Below, piece by piece: positions 1 to 5,297 of a DNA stretch of 34,162 nt (position 1 is its first letter; each line of letters starts with the position of its first letter). The notes under the pieces were generated by a model that made no database searches, was not told the DNA's origin, and saw nothing but the letters and a program-made list of their open reading frames with translations. Where the stretch lies: positions 1 to 34,162 of the forward strand of contig JAFWYJ010000055.1 in the NCBI GenBank assembly GCA_017517745.1, read 5' to 3'. The stretch is from Clostridia bacterium (GTDB taxonomy: Bacteria > Bacillota > Clostridia > Oscillospirales > CAG-272). The translations under genes were made by a program, and so were the position numbers.

Positions 1-35
1 GTAATCTGATGACTTGATTGTGGATTCATATCAAG

Positions 36-172
36 GTGCCGTCTTATCGTGGTAGGACGGCACGTTGTTATTCGGAAGGGAGAATCGCTCTCGTGCCTTG
101 ACGGCACTCGGTCAGGGTCGGCTCTGACTGCCACCGGCAAGTCATTCACTACCGATCCGTTCGATTCCCTCC
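36..172. other. Stretch with several stable hairpins (possible structured RNA end)
   Basis: Three inverted repeats lie close together: 36-63 (stem GTGCCGTC/GACGGCAC extended by three more pairs), 93-107 (GTGCC/GGCAC) and 111-128 (GTCAG/CTGAC extended). GAATCG at 82-87 can pair with CGATTC at 162-167 and would close a multibranch loop around the second and third hairpins. No convincing protein reading covers it, and a plus-strand terminator follows at 246-279. It could be the 3' part of a structured RNA or the end of a mobile element beginning left of the window. I do not recognise a known RNA family. Confidence 0.3.
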
Positions 173-193
173 ATAGATTGACCAAAACAAAAA

Positions 194-209
194 GCACCGC
201 AAGGGGTGC
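194..209 (+). other. Short hairpin, GCACC/GGTGC
   Basis: A five-pair stem with a GCAAGG-type loop, preceded by an A-run and followed by CTTCC. It resembles a weak terminator and lies just upstream of a better one. Strand assignment is uncertain because nearly the same stem forms on both strands. Confidence 0.35.
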
Positions 210-245
210 CTTCCATAACGCAGGTTTTACCTACCGAAAAAGCAA

Positions 246-279
246 GGGGAGTACGAGCAATTGTGTTCGTACTCCTTTT
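246..279 (+). terminator. Rho-independent terminator
   Basis: A nine-pair stem GGAGTACGA/TCGTACTCC (248-256 with 267-275) is followed directly by TTTTC. It would stop plus-strand transcription entering from left of the window or from the structured stretch at 36-172. No complete plus-strand gene lies upstream of it inside the window. Confidence 0.6.
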
Positions 280-342
280 CGCACGCCTTGCCCTGCAAGG
301 TATAGTGTGTTACACCTTTTAGGCGTACCGTCGGGCGTAAAC

Positions 343-391
343 AAAGCCTTCCTCCGGGAGGAAGGTGGCACGCGAAGCGTGACGGAAGGAG
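343..391. repeat. Palindromic dispersed repeat (CCTTCC...GGAAGG type)
   Basis: Two adjacent palindromes, CCTTCCTCC/GGGAGGAAGG and CACGC gaa GCGTG, followed by ACGGAAGGA. The arrangement (outer C/T-rich palindrome, inner variable palindrome, GGAAGGA tail) is the same as in the repeats at 431-483, 2263-2312 and 2658-2712, so this is a diverged member of that family. Confidence 0.6.
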
Positions 392-430
392 CCTGCGTGA
401 CTTTAGCTTTGCACTGATTTTATTGTAACG

Positions 431-483
431 CAATCTCCCTCAGTCGCCTGCGGCGCCAGCTCCCTCCCGGAGGGAGCCTTTGG
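431..483. repeat. Palindromic repeat, left outer copy flanking the XRE gene
   Basis: Reads CAATCTCCCTCAGTC, then a short palindrome, then GCTCCCTCCCGGAGGGAGCC. It matches the reverse complement of 2263-2312 and the forward sequence of 2658-2712. With the repeat at 508-548 it forms the left half of a composite inverted repeat around the XRE regulator gene. Confidence 0.75.
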
Positions 484-507
484 TTTGTGCACCCCGAAAA
501 TCCATCT

Positions 508-548
508 GCTTTTCTTGACAAGCACTGCTTTTGTGGACACAAAAGCAA
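508..548. repeat. Inverted repeat, left inner copy
   Basis: Contains TTTTCTTGACAAGCACTGC followed by a palindrome around TTTTGTGGACACAAAA. The reverse complement recurs at 2200-2241 with only a few differences, one of them a compensated change in the palindrome arms (CTTTTGTG to CATTTGTG with the matching change on the other arm). Together the copies bracket the XRE gene. Confidence 0.75.
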
Positions 549-568
549 AGCCCCGCGCGAGGCGGGGC
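541..568 (-). terminator. Terminator of the XRE regulator gene
   Basis: On the minus strand GCCCCGC (562-568) pairs with GCGGGGC (550-556) and is followed by TTTGCTTTTG. It starts only a few bases after the regulator's stop codon and abuts the inner inverted repeat. Confidence 0.65.
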
Positions 569-573
569 GAGAG

Positions 574-1629
574 TTACATAGTTGCAAGCCGTTCTTTGAT
601 GTTCAAATAGCGAGGTGTATCCTTAATCGAGGCAAACACCGCATCATTGTTATTGAGATATCTCAAATAAGTGTGTCCAAGCGTTTCTGTATTGCTCTTA
701 GCAATATTGATCTGATTGATTTTGATTTTATTTACAAGCAAGGACGAATGCAAAATTTCCGTAAAATCTTGATTCTTTTCAAGGTGAACAAGCATTTGTT
801 CAAGCTCGCAGGTGGCTCTTTCAAACGCTTCTGCCTTTCCGCTTTCCAGTGCCATAAAGAAGTTGATTCGAGCCAAGCGGTCATGCCAAAATCCGAAATC
901 TTTATTCGGGAAAATCATATGGAATATATTGTAAAGCGTTTCCCACATTGCATGTTTTTCTTCGTGAGTATATTCGGCGTCTGTGCAATCAAGCATGTAT
1001 TTCATATATAGATACATTTTATCACAGATCTTCCAAAAATAATTCTGACAATGTTCTGTAAGCTCATTACCCTCCAATACGTGCACGTGGAGGTCTTCTG
1101 CGGGAGGTATCATATCCGCATACTGCAAAGCTTTTGCTCTATTGCCCTTGTGCAAATAGGTAAAGCACAGTCCGCGAATAGCTCCCGTTCGATATTCCAT
1201 ATTGTCGGAGTCCAAAAGCTGTTCGCCAAGCATAACGATTTCGTCAAAGCTTTCGTCAATATATCCGTTTTGTAAAACTCTCATCAAGTAGTAACGCACG
1301 GTTTCATCGTTCGGGTATTTCTTTTGCATGGAACGACAGAGATTTAGTCTTTCTTCTGTTTTCCCTTGGCTGTGAAGTTCGGCGTATTTGCTTGTAAACT
1401 CTTTGATTTCGGATTGCTTTTTGCTTTTGGCAATATCGATTTCAAGCAGGATATCTGCGCTGACTTCAAAAATGTTTGCCAATACAGGAAGATGCGAAAT
1501 GTCGGGTGCGGTCTTGTCGCACTCCCATTGGGAAACGGCGTTGGTAGATACACCGAGCAATTCGGCAAGCTGCTCTTGTGTGATGTTTCTGTCACGACGC
1601 AGTTTTTTGATTGTAGTTCCAATAGACAT
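574..1629 (-). CDS. XRE-family transcriptional regulator with helical C-terminal domain
   Basis: A 351-residue DNA-binding regulator. Residues about 6-65 form a Cro/CI-type helix-turn-helix: ITQEQLAELLGVSTNAVSQWE contains the turn and recognition helix, and the following 'P D I S H L P V L A N I F' segment is typical of the family. Residues about 70-351 are all-helical, cysteine- and leucine-bearing and TPR-like, as in XRE proteins that sense a peptide or protein partner. The start is supported by AAAGGAG at 1638-1644, eight bases before ATG. A TATAAT box lies at 1674-1679. The gene stands alone with its own terminator and is bracketed by composite inverted repeats (431-548 and 2200-2312), which suggests it travels as a unit. 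Its target is unknown; there is no adjacent operon to control. Confidence 0.88.
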   Translation of the reverse strand: MSIGTTIKKLRRDRNITQEQLAELLGVSTNAVSQWECDKTAPDISHLPVLANIFEVSADILLEIDIAKSKKQSEIKEFTSKYAELHSQGKTEERLNLCRSMQKKYPNDETVRYYLMRVLQNGYIDESFDEIVMLGEQLLDSDNMEYRTGAIRGLCFTYLHKGNRAKALQYADMIPPAEDLHVHVLEGNELTEHCQNYFWKICDKMYLYMKYMLDCTDAEYTHEEKHAMWETLYNIFHMIFPNKDFGFWHDRLARINFFMALESGKAEAFERATCELEQMLVHLEKNQDFTEILHSSLLVNKIKINQINIAKSNTETLGHTYLRYLNNNDAVFASIKDTPRYLNIKERLATM

Positions 1630-1673
1630 AATGTTTCTCCTTTGTAATAATTCAAAAGCACTTTTGTACCCTA

Positions 1674-1679
1674 ATTATA
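1674..1679 (-). promoter_or_regulatory. -10 box of the XRE regulator promoter
   Basis: The minus strand reads GTGTATAATTAGG, about 45 bases upstream of the start codon. No good -35 hexamer is visible at 17 bases, so the promoter may be weak, activator-dependent or autoregulated. Confidence 0.45.
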
Positions 1680-1799
1680 CACTTTGTTTTAGAATTTTCA
1701 CACCAAGTATTTTGCTGATTCAATTCAATTTTCGCTTCAATAATTACAGTAATAGTTTATCACAAAACAGAAGAACAATCAACAATATAGTATGAAATT

Positions 1800-1845
1800 G
1801 GCGCACCTGCTTTATCGCAGGTACGCCAAGCGGCTTTTTCTTTTA
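1800..1845 (+). terminator. Hairpin followed by T-rich tail, terminator-like
   Basis: GGCGCACCTGC (1800-1810) pairs with GCAGGTACGCC (1817-1827) with one mismatch, and CTTTTTCTTTTATTT follows. There is no plus-strand gene directly upstream, so it may be a relic or a barrier between the regulator promoter and the hairpin array that follows. Confidence 0.4.
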
Positions 1846-1939
1846 TTTGCTATATCCGTTTGTTTCACCCCAACATTTATTATAGAACCTTAAAAATCAA
1901 CTATAAATCAGCAATCCAAACAAACAGATACAACTTCGT

Positions 1940-2116
1940 TTGTGCGAAGCGCAACATCGTTGATGCGAAGCATCACATCATTTGCAACTTGTTGCAACAT
2001 CATTTGTGCGAAGCACAACCTCGTTCATTTGTGCCGAAAATGAATAATGATGTTCTCGCTTCGCTCGAAATGATGTTGACCTTCGGTCAAATGATGTTGT
2101 GCCTTACGGCACAAAT
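1940..2116. repeat. Array of short variable hairpins joined by an ATGATGTT-type linker
   Basis: Successive small hairpins have different stems: TTGTGC gaa GCGCAA (1940-1954), TGATGC gaa GCATCA (1961-1975), GCAACTTGTTGC (1984-1995), TTGTGC gaa GCACAA (2004-2018), GACC ttc GGTC (2078-2088) and GTGCC ttac GGCAC (2099-2112). They are separated by CATCATTT or AACATCAT in the first half and by its complement AAATGATGTT (2068-2077, 2089-2098) in the second half. The linkers switch orientation near the middle. No protein reading is credible. A related array closes the window at 33942-34160. Confidence 0.65.
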
Positions 2117-2118
2117 GA

Positions 2119-2165
2119 AAAAATCCAAGCCGATAGGGATTCACCCTAAAGGACAGTTTTAAAAA
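2119..2165. repeat. Dispersed repeat, copy inverted relative to 3377-3422
   Basis: On the minus strand this reads AAAACTGTCCTT, a short variable hairpin core, then CTATCGGCTTGGATTTTTT. The same layout recurs on the plus strand at about 3377-3422 with roughly seven differences over some 43 bases. Confidence 0.6.
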
Positions 2166-2200
2166 ATACGGTGTATCTTGAAAAAGATATTCCGTATTTT
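2163..2200. other. Long imperfect hairpin
   Basis: AAAATACGG (2163-2171) pairs with CCGTATTTT (2192-2200), and ATCTT pairs with AAGAT inside it. It directly precedes the inner inverted repeat at 2200-2241, as the XRE terminator hairpin does at the opposite end. Confidence 0.5.
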
Positions 2201-2241
2201 GCATTTGTGTCCACAAATGCAGTGCTTGTCAGGAAAATTGA
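2200..2241. repeat. Inverted repeat, right inner copy
   Basis: TGCATTTGTGTCCACAAATGC followed by AGTGCTTGTCAGGAAAA. It is the reverse-complement partner of 508-548. The palindrome arms carry a coordinated base change that keeps the pairing, which suggests selection on the fold. Confidence 0.75.
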
Positions 2242-2254
2242 CAAGTCATAGGTG

Positions 2255-2286
2255 AACAAAAAAGGCTCCCTTGTGTAAAGGGAGCT
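2255..2286 (-). terminator. Terminator of the DUF559 gene, supplied by the palindromic repeat
   Basis: On the minus strand GCTCCC and GGGAGC (within 2264-2286) form a stem around TTTACACAA, followed by CCTTTTTTGTTC. The stem begins immediately after the stop codon at 2288-2290, so the repeat doubles as the gene's terminator. Confidence 0.65.
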
Positions 2287-2312
2287 GTCAGCGAAGCTGA
2301 CTGAGGGATTGT
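2263..2312. repeat. Palindromic repeat, shared boundary of the XRE and DUF559 units
   Basis: Reads GGCTCCCTTGTG, then GTCAGC gaa GCTGAC, then TGAGGGATTGT. Its reverse complement aligns along its length with 431-483 and with 2658-2712. The last seven codons and stop of the DUF559 gene lie inside it. Confidence 0.75.
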
Positions 2313-2656
2313 TCTACGAGATAATCAATATACTCGCAAACACCCCGAAAGTTTTTATGTATTTCCGTATTCGGTATTCTGATAACTGTCAAACCGTATT
2401 CTTCAAGGAAAGCGGTTCTTTCTTCATCGTGTTGTTTCCCTTCTTCGGTATAATGTCCCGAGCCGTCAAGCTCTATGACGAGTTTTGCCTCTGCACAGTA
2501 AAAATCTGCAATATACTTTCCCAGAACCTTTTGACGTAAAAATCGAACGGGATAGGTACGTAGAAAATCATACCAAAGGTGTTTTTCTTCTTTGGTCATA
2601 TTCTTTCGCAACATTTTTGCGGTTGGCACAATATCTTTATTGTGTTTTCTCTGCAT
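2288..2656 (-). CDS. DUF559 (Vsr-like) endonuclease-domain protein
   Basis: A 122-residue protein of the DUF559 family, which has a restriction-endonuclease-like fold related to very-short-patch-repair nucleases. Visible signature: RQKVLGKYIADFYC (41-54), VIELDGSGH (60-68), then DEERTAFLEEYGLTVIRI. Asp51, Glu62, Asp64 and His68 are the probable active-site positions. The start codon is preceded by GGAGGG six bases upstream, which belongs to the flanking palindrome. The C-terminal residues QSLSQLR and the stop codon are encoded by the other palindrome. There is no partner methylase or restriction gene nearby. The family is common next to such palindromes in gut Firmicutes, so a role in copying or repairing at the repeats is possible but unproven. 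Confidence 0.85.
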   Translation of the reverse strand: MQRKHNKDIVPTAKMLRKNMTKEEKHLWYDFLRTYPVRFLRQKVLGKYIADFYCAEAKLVIELDGSGHYTEEGKQHDEERTAFLEEYGLTVIRIPNTEIHKNFRGVCEYIDYLVEQSLSQLR

Positions 2657-2657
2657 T

Positions 2658-2712
2658 ACAATCCCTCCGTCATGCTGACGCGTGCCACCTCCCTTTACGC
2701 AAGGGAGGCTTT
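2658..2712. repeat. Palindromic repeat upstream of the DUF559 gene (carries its ribosome site)
   Basis: Reads ACAATCCCTCCGTCATG, a short variable palindrome, then CCTCCCTTTACGCAAGGGAGG. It is inverted relative to 2263-2312. On the minus strand its inner end provides GGAGGG ahead of the DUF559 start codon. Confidence 0.75.
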
Positions 2713-2792
2713 TAGCGTATCCAAGCCCTAATGTTTCTCTATAAATAAAAATTGATTTAGAAAATTTATGTATTTTGTTATAACATCATCAT

Positions 2793-3263
2793 CTAAACTT
2801 TCGATAAAAATGCAACTCCTAACCCAAATGTACATATTGCTATTCCAAGGAAAACAATTGCTTTAGCACAAAAGTCAAAAGCTCCGATGCAATTCTCATC
2901 GTTGTCTAAATATGAAATACACGGAAATGCTTTGATATAAACTACCCACGAATTATTTGGTATTTTATGCGGTTTCCTAAAAAACTCCAAAGCACAAAGA
3001 TAAAGTTTGTTGTTTACATTATATACGTATTTTGTTTTTGTTAAATTCTTTATGGTGAAAGCAATTCTCGGAGGTCCATCATATTTCCCAAATCCGGTCC
3101 AAACATTAACATCCTTTTTATATTTACTACCGTACAGTTTTCCAAGAGTCCTGCCTGTTTTATGTGGTGATTTTTCAAATATTAAGTAGGCGATAAAATA
3201 TAATCCCGATATCAATAGTAAAACACCACCAAGAATAAGAAAGCATATTCCTGCTATTTTCAC
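2793..3263 (-). CDS. Small two-TM membrane protein, unknown function
   Basis: 156 residues starting at GTG, with AAAGGAGG six bases upstream, which fixes the start. Residues about 4-29 (GICFLILGGVLLLISGLYFIAYL) and about 131-153 are hydrophobic spans, with a roughly 100-residue polar, Lys/Tyr-rich region between them. This layout recalls DUF3592-type proteins, in which two TM helices bracket an extracytoplasmic beta-rich domain, but I see no decisive motif. It is in an AT-rich accessory stretch between two copies of a dispersed repeat and has no operon partner. Confidence 0.7.
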   Translation of the reverse strand: MKIAGICFLILGGVLLLISGLYFIAYLIFEKSPHKTGRTLGKLYGSKYKKDVNVWTGFGKYDGPPRIAFTIKNLTKTKYVYNVNNKLYLCALEFFRKPHKIPNNSWVVYIKAFPCISYLDNDENCIGAFDFCAKAIVFLGIAICTFGLGVAFLSKV

Positions 3264-3317
3264 AATATTCCTCCTTTTAATTTCACAAGATATTGCTTAT
3301 AAGCCTATTATATCACA

Positions 3318-3354
3318 AAAACCGCAGAAAATCAATCTGCGGTTTCTGATTTTT
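3318..3354. terminator. Hairpin with T-run, terminator-like
   Basis: AACCGCAGA pairs with TCTGCGGTT around AATCAA, and CTGATTTTTTC follows on the plus strand. An A-rich stretch precedes it, so it could work in either direction. It lies in the short gap upstream of the two-TM gene. Confidence 0.45.
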
Positions 3355-3376
3355 TCTGTCGGTAGGTATTTCACTC

Positions 3377-3422
3377 TCAAAACTGTCCTTAAGAGTATCA
3401 CTCTATTGGCTTGGATTTTTTG
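3377..3422. repeat. Dispersed repeat, partner of 2119-2165
   Basis: AAAACTGTCCTTAAGAGT, then CACTC, then TATTGGCTTGGATTTTTT. It is in inverted orientation to the copy at 2119-2165, so the pair brackets the DUF559 and two-TM genes. Confidence 0.6.
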
Positions 3423-3475
3423 CCTTAAACGTACTAAAAGGTGTCTGAACAAGGGTAAAAACGAACAAAAGGTGT
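3419..3475. repeat. 57-bp exact direct repeat, copy 1
   Basis: Begins TTTGCCTTAAACGTAC and ends ACGAACAAAAGGTGT; identical base for base to 4641-4697. It contains two AAAAGGTGT units in the same orientation. The two copies bracket the DUF6273 remnant and the acidic 174-residue gene. Confidence 0.85.
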
Positions 3476-3507
3476 GCTCAATGTCACAAAAAGTGGACGG
3501 CTCACAT

Positions 3508-3812
3508 TCATTCGTTTGTAATAGCGCTTAATTTCACCCATATTGCGGGACGTACCCCATCTTGATACTTGCCCCTCTCAAAGGGGTTGACATCGCCGCC
3601 GTTACAAACATGGCACACGTAAACGTCGGCACCTTCTCCCCCACCGCCGTTTTTATTCGGCGTACGTAGCCACCAAAATCCATAAAACAGATAGGGTTCT
3701 TGGGGGAACAGCCGTGCACTTCACATCTCTTATAGATGGAATACTCGGTTGCTTCAGCGCGTGCATCCTTGAAGCTTGAAAAATACTTTTTATATTCCTC
3801 AAGGCTGATCCA
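3508..3812 (-). pseudogene. Frameshifted C-terminal remnant of a DUF6273-domain protein
   Basis: One frame reads ISLEEYKKYFSSFKDARAEAT from 3809 downward. Near 3690-3720 the reading moves to another frame giving YLFYGFWWLRTPNKNGG and later GVRPAIWVKL, ending in a TGA at 3508-3510. SLEEYxxYF, the WWLRTP block and the closing GVRPAIWV are the three hallmarks of DUF6273, a C-type-lectin-like surface domain of Firmicutes, and they occur in the right order and spacing. There is no intact N-terminus: the first frame overlaps the end of the acidic gene. I read this as a truncated, single-frameshift relic. Confidence 0.6.
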
Positions 3813-4323
3813 TTTCCTTGACGGCCTTCTTTTTCTTTTTTGCGGTGCTGAGCAGACGCACGGAAATGAAATGAATCGGATCTCCATCATCCGTCTCGTT
3901 GTAAATAAAGAAATAAGAATTGTTGGGATCAGACATATTATGGACATTTGTTTTCAGGGTTTTTCCGTAATAATCAGCAAGAATCAAATCTTCATTGCCG
4001 ACAAAAGCAAAATATAGATCCCCGTCATCTGTGTCCTGAATATAAAGAGACTTTGCATCTTCGTAAACATAGGAAGGGTTGTTTATCGTGTTGCAAATGA
4101 TCTTTCCAAGCAATGCAATATCGTCATCGCCATACTCGGCATATTCCTCAATAGGGGTGTATTTTCCGTCTTTATCTAATGGGAAGAAATCACATTTATG
4201 TGCAATACGCTTTATCGTTTTCCGCATTGTAGATTTGGCTTCCTCAAAGTCTTTGAAAATTTGCACATTTTCTCCGCAGTTTTCCAAGGTTTCGATTTCG
4301 GTAAATAAAACATATTCGGCCAT
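3799..4323 (-). CDS. Acidic hypothetical protein (174 aa)
   Basis: A soluble acidic protein with no signal peptide or TM segment and AAGGAGC upstream of its ATG. It is rich in Asp/Glu/Tyr (GDDDIALLGKII, IQDTDDGDLYFAFVGNED, YNETDDGDPIHFISVRLL) and ends in a Lys-rich tail. The composition and isolated position resemble SMI1/KNR4-like or other orphan immunity-type proteins, but no family motif is certain. The 3' end overlaps the DUF6273 relic in another frame. A run of six A's followed by G (3835-3841) lies near the end of the gene; it may be where an indel separated the two readings. Confidence 0.65.
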   Translation of the reverse strand: MAEYVLFTEIETLENCGENVQIFKDFEEAKSTMRKTIKRIAHKCDFFPLDKDGKYTPIEEYAEYGDDDIALLGKIICNTINNPSYVYEDAKSLYIQDTDDGDLYFAFVGNEDLILADYYGKTLKTNVHNMSDPNNSYFFIYNETDDGDPIHFISVRLLSTAKKKKKAVKEMDQP

Positions 4324-4497
4324 TTTGATTGCTCCTTATATTGATTCTATTATCCTCATTATATCATAAATATCTGTTTTTGTCAAGAATGATAAAATTT
4401 GTTTGGTTCAAATCTCTCTGTCCGCGCCTTTTATTCGTTTCTTGCAGCAGCATAGAACGAACAAATGTACACCAGCATTTTTCGCGTTTTCAAGCAC

Positions 4498-4545
4498 AAA
4501 AATAGAGTCGGAGCAGCATTTTCAGCCATTCCGATTCCTATTTTT
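4498..4545 (-). terminator. Imperfect hairpin with A/T-runs, possible bidirectional terminator
   Basis: AAAAATAG (4498-4505) pairs with CTATTTTT (4538-4545) and TCGGA (4508-4512) with TCCGA (4530-4534). On the minus strand it ends in TATTTTTG and could terminate the DUF7336-like gene. Confidence 0.45.
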
Positions 4546-4602
4546 ATGTGATTTCCCTTGATTTAGCGCGATTTTGCCTAAAAAACGCACTGAAAGACAA
4601 AA

Positions 4603-4637
4603 AAACGAACTTTTATCTGGTAGACAAAAGTTCGTTT
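4603..4637. other. 16-pair hairpin abutting the 57-bp repeat
   Basis: AAACGAACTTTT continues as ATCT, and after a GGT loop AGACAAAAGTTCGTTT folds back with a single mismatch. It ends three bases before the 57-bp repeat, which itself contains ACGAACAAAAGG, so hairpin and repeat may be parts of one element end. Confidence 0.55.
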
Positions 4638-4640
4638 ATA

Positions 4641-4697
4641 TTTGCCTTAAACGTACTAAAAGGTGTCTGAACAAGGGTAAAAACGAACAAAAGGTGT
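4641..4697. repeat. 57-bp exact direct repeat, copy 2
   Basis: Identical to 3419-3475. The identity stops at the last T; the next bases are CTGA here and GCTC at the first copy. Confidence 0.85.
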
Positions 4698-4754
4698 CTG
4701 ATTTTTTCCACTATCCCGCTATTCAATAAATTGGAATTTATTGAACTGATTCAA

Positions 4755-4991
4755 TTAGTATGTATATGTGTCAAATCCATCAATCCAATATGTATTATCT
4801 AAGAGGCGAGGCTTAAATAAAGTAAATACTTTCGTTATTCTGAAACCGTCAACCGTATCCTTAAATCCACTTTTGGTTTTTAGTGAAGCAACTGCTTTCT
4901 CTGCATTTTCTAGGGAACTATATATTCCAATGTCCTTACGCTCAATGTGATCTATCAGTTTGTATTTGTGAGATACTTTCCAGCAAATCAT
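4755..4991 (-). CDS. DUF7336-like small protein
   Basis: 78 residues with the pattern of the DUF7336 family: an N-terminal strand (VSHKYKLID), then IGIYSSLENAEKAVASLKTK, then GFKD...DGFRITK, and a final WIDGF. The 'GvYSSeeNAkkAv..L...pGF.d.pdGF.I' core is what I recognise. The biochemical role is unknown; members are small cytoplasmic proteins often found alone or among orphan immunity genes. GGTGGG lies six bases before the ATG. It sits next to the 57-bp repeat. Confidence 0.75.
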   Translation of the reverse strand: MICWKVSHKYKLIDHIERKDIGIYSSLENAEKAVASLKTKSGFKDTVDGFRITKVFTLFKPRLLDNTYWIDGFDTYTY

Positions 4992-5063
4992 TTTTAACCC
5001 ACCGCCTCGTCAAATTTTTGTTTGTTTTATCGGTTAGATTATACCACACTTCCGCAAATAAAT

Positions 5064-5252
5064 CAAGGCGTAGCCTTGCATCTTTAATGAAATCGTGCGT
5101 TGCACGATGAAATCCTCGCGATGCTCGGATGAAATCTTCGGCGTACCGCCTCAGATGAACTTAAATCCGCCCTATCTCTCCCCGCGAAGCGGGATTTCAT
5201 CGCGAAGCGATTTCATCCACCGAAGGTGGAATTATCCCGTCCACAAGGACGG
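5064..5252. repeat. Array of variable hairpins with an ATGAAAT/ATTTCAT linker
   Basis: Hairpins CAAGGC gta GCCTTG (5064-5078), CGTGC gtt GCACG (5094-5106), CCCGC gaa GCGGG (5181-5193), CGC gaa GCG (5201-5209), CCACC gaa GGTGG (5217-5229) and CCGTC cacaag GACGG (5238-5252) are separated by ATGAAAT in the first half and ATTTCAT in the second. The linker flips orientation in the middle, as in the 1940-2116 array. It fills the gap between the DUF7336-like gene and tRNA-Trp; no gene is visible in it. Confidence 0.65.
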
Positions 5253-5261
5253 ATTTAACTG

Positions 5262-5295
5262 AAAAAAGCCATCCGCTTACGCGAATGGCTTTTTT
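5262..5295 (-). terminator. Terminator of tRNA-Trp (bidirectional form)
   Basis: GCCATtCGC pairs with GCGgATGGC on the minus strand around GTAA, with an A-run before and a T-run (TTTTTTC) after the stem. It lies directly downstream of the tRNA CCA end. Confidence 0.8.
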
Positions 5296-5297
5296 CT

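Larger units (their letters stand above)
4324..4754. other. AT-rich gene-free stretch with hairpins and a direct repeat
   Basis: No coding sequence is visible. It contains the ribosome site of the acidic gene, an imperfect hairpin at 4498-4545, a long hairpin at 4603-4637 and the second 57-bp repeat at 4641-4697. Confidence 0.6.

Noticed and set aside
71..172. tRNA-like gene with long variable arm (selenocysteine-type)
   Set aside because: GTTCGATTCC resembles a T-loop and GGAAGGG/CCCTCC an acceptor stem, but the T stem does not pair and the acceptor has a mismatch and a G/T pair at its end.
49..417. 122-residue open frame at the left edge
   Set aside because: It crosses three hairpins, a terminator and a dispersed palindrome, with no ribosome site, so it is unlikely to be translated.
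1940..2116. CRISPR array
   Set aside because: The conserved part is only 8-10 bases, and the variable parts are self-complementary hairpins of 11-16 bases, not unique spacers of constant length. No cas genes are nearby.
3835..3841. Programmed -1 frameshift site (A AAA AAG) in the acidic gene
   Set aside because: The heptamer is in the right phase, but the -1 frame that follows shows no recognisable domain. The DUF6273 signature lies in the +1 frame and then shifts again, which fits gene decay better.
3419..4697. Intact insertion sequence bounded by the 57-bp repeats
   Set aside because: There is no transposase between them, and the repeats are direct rather than inverted.
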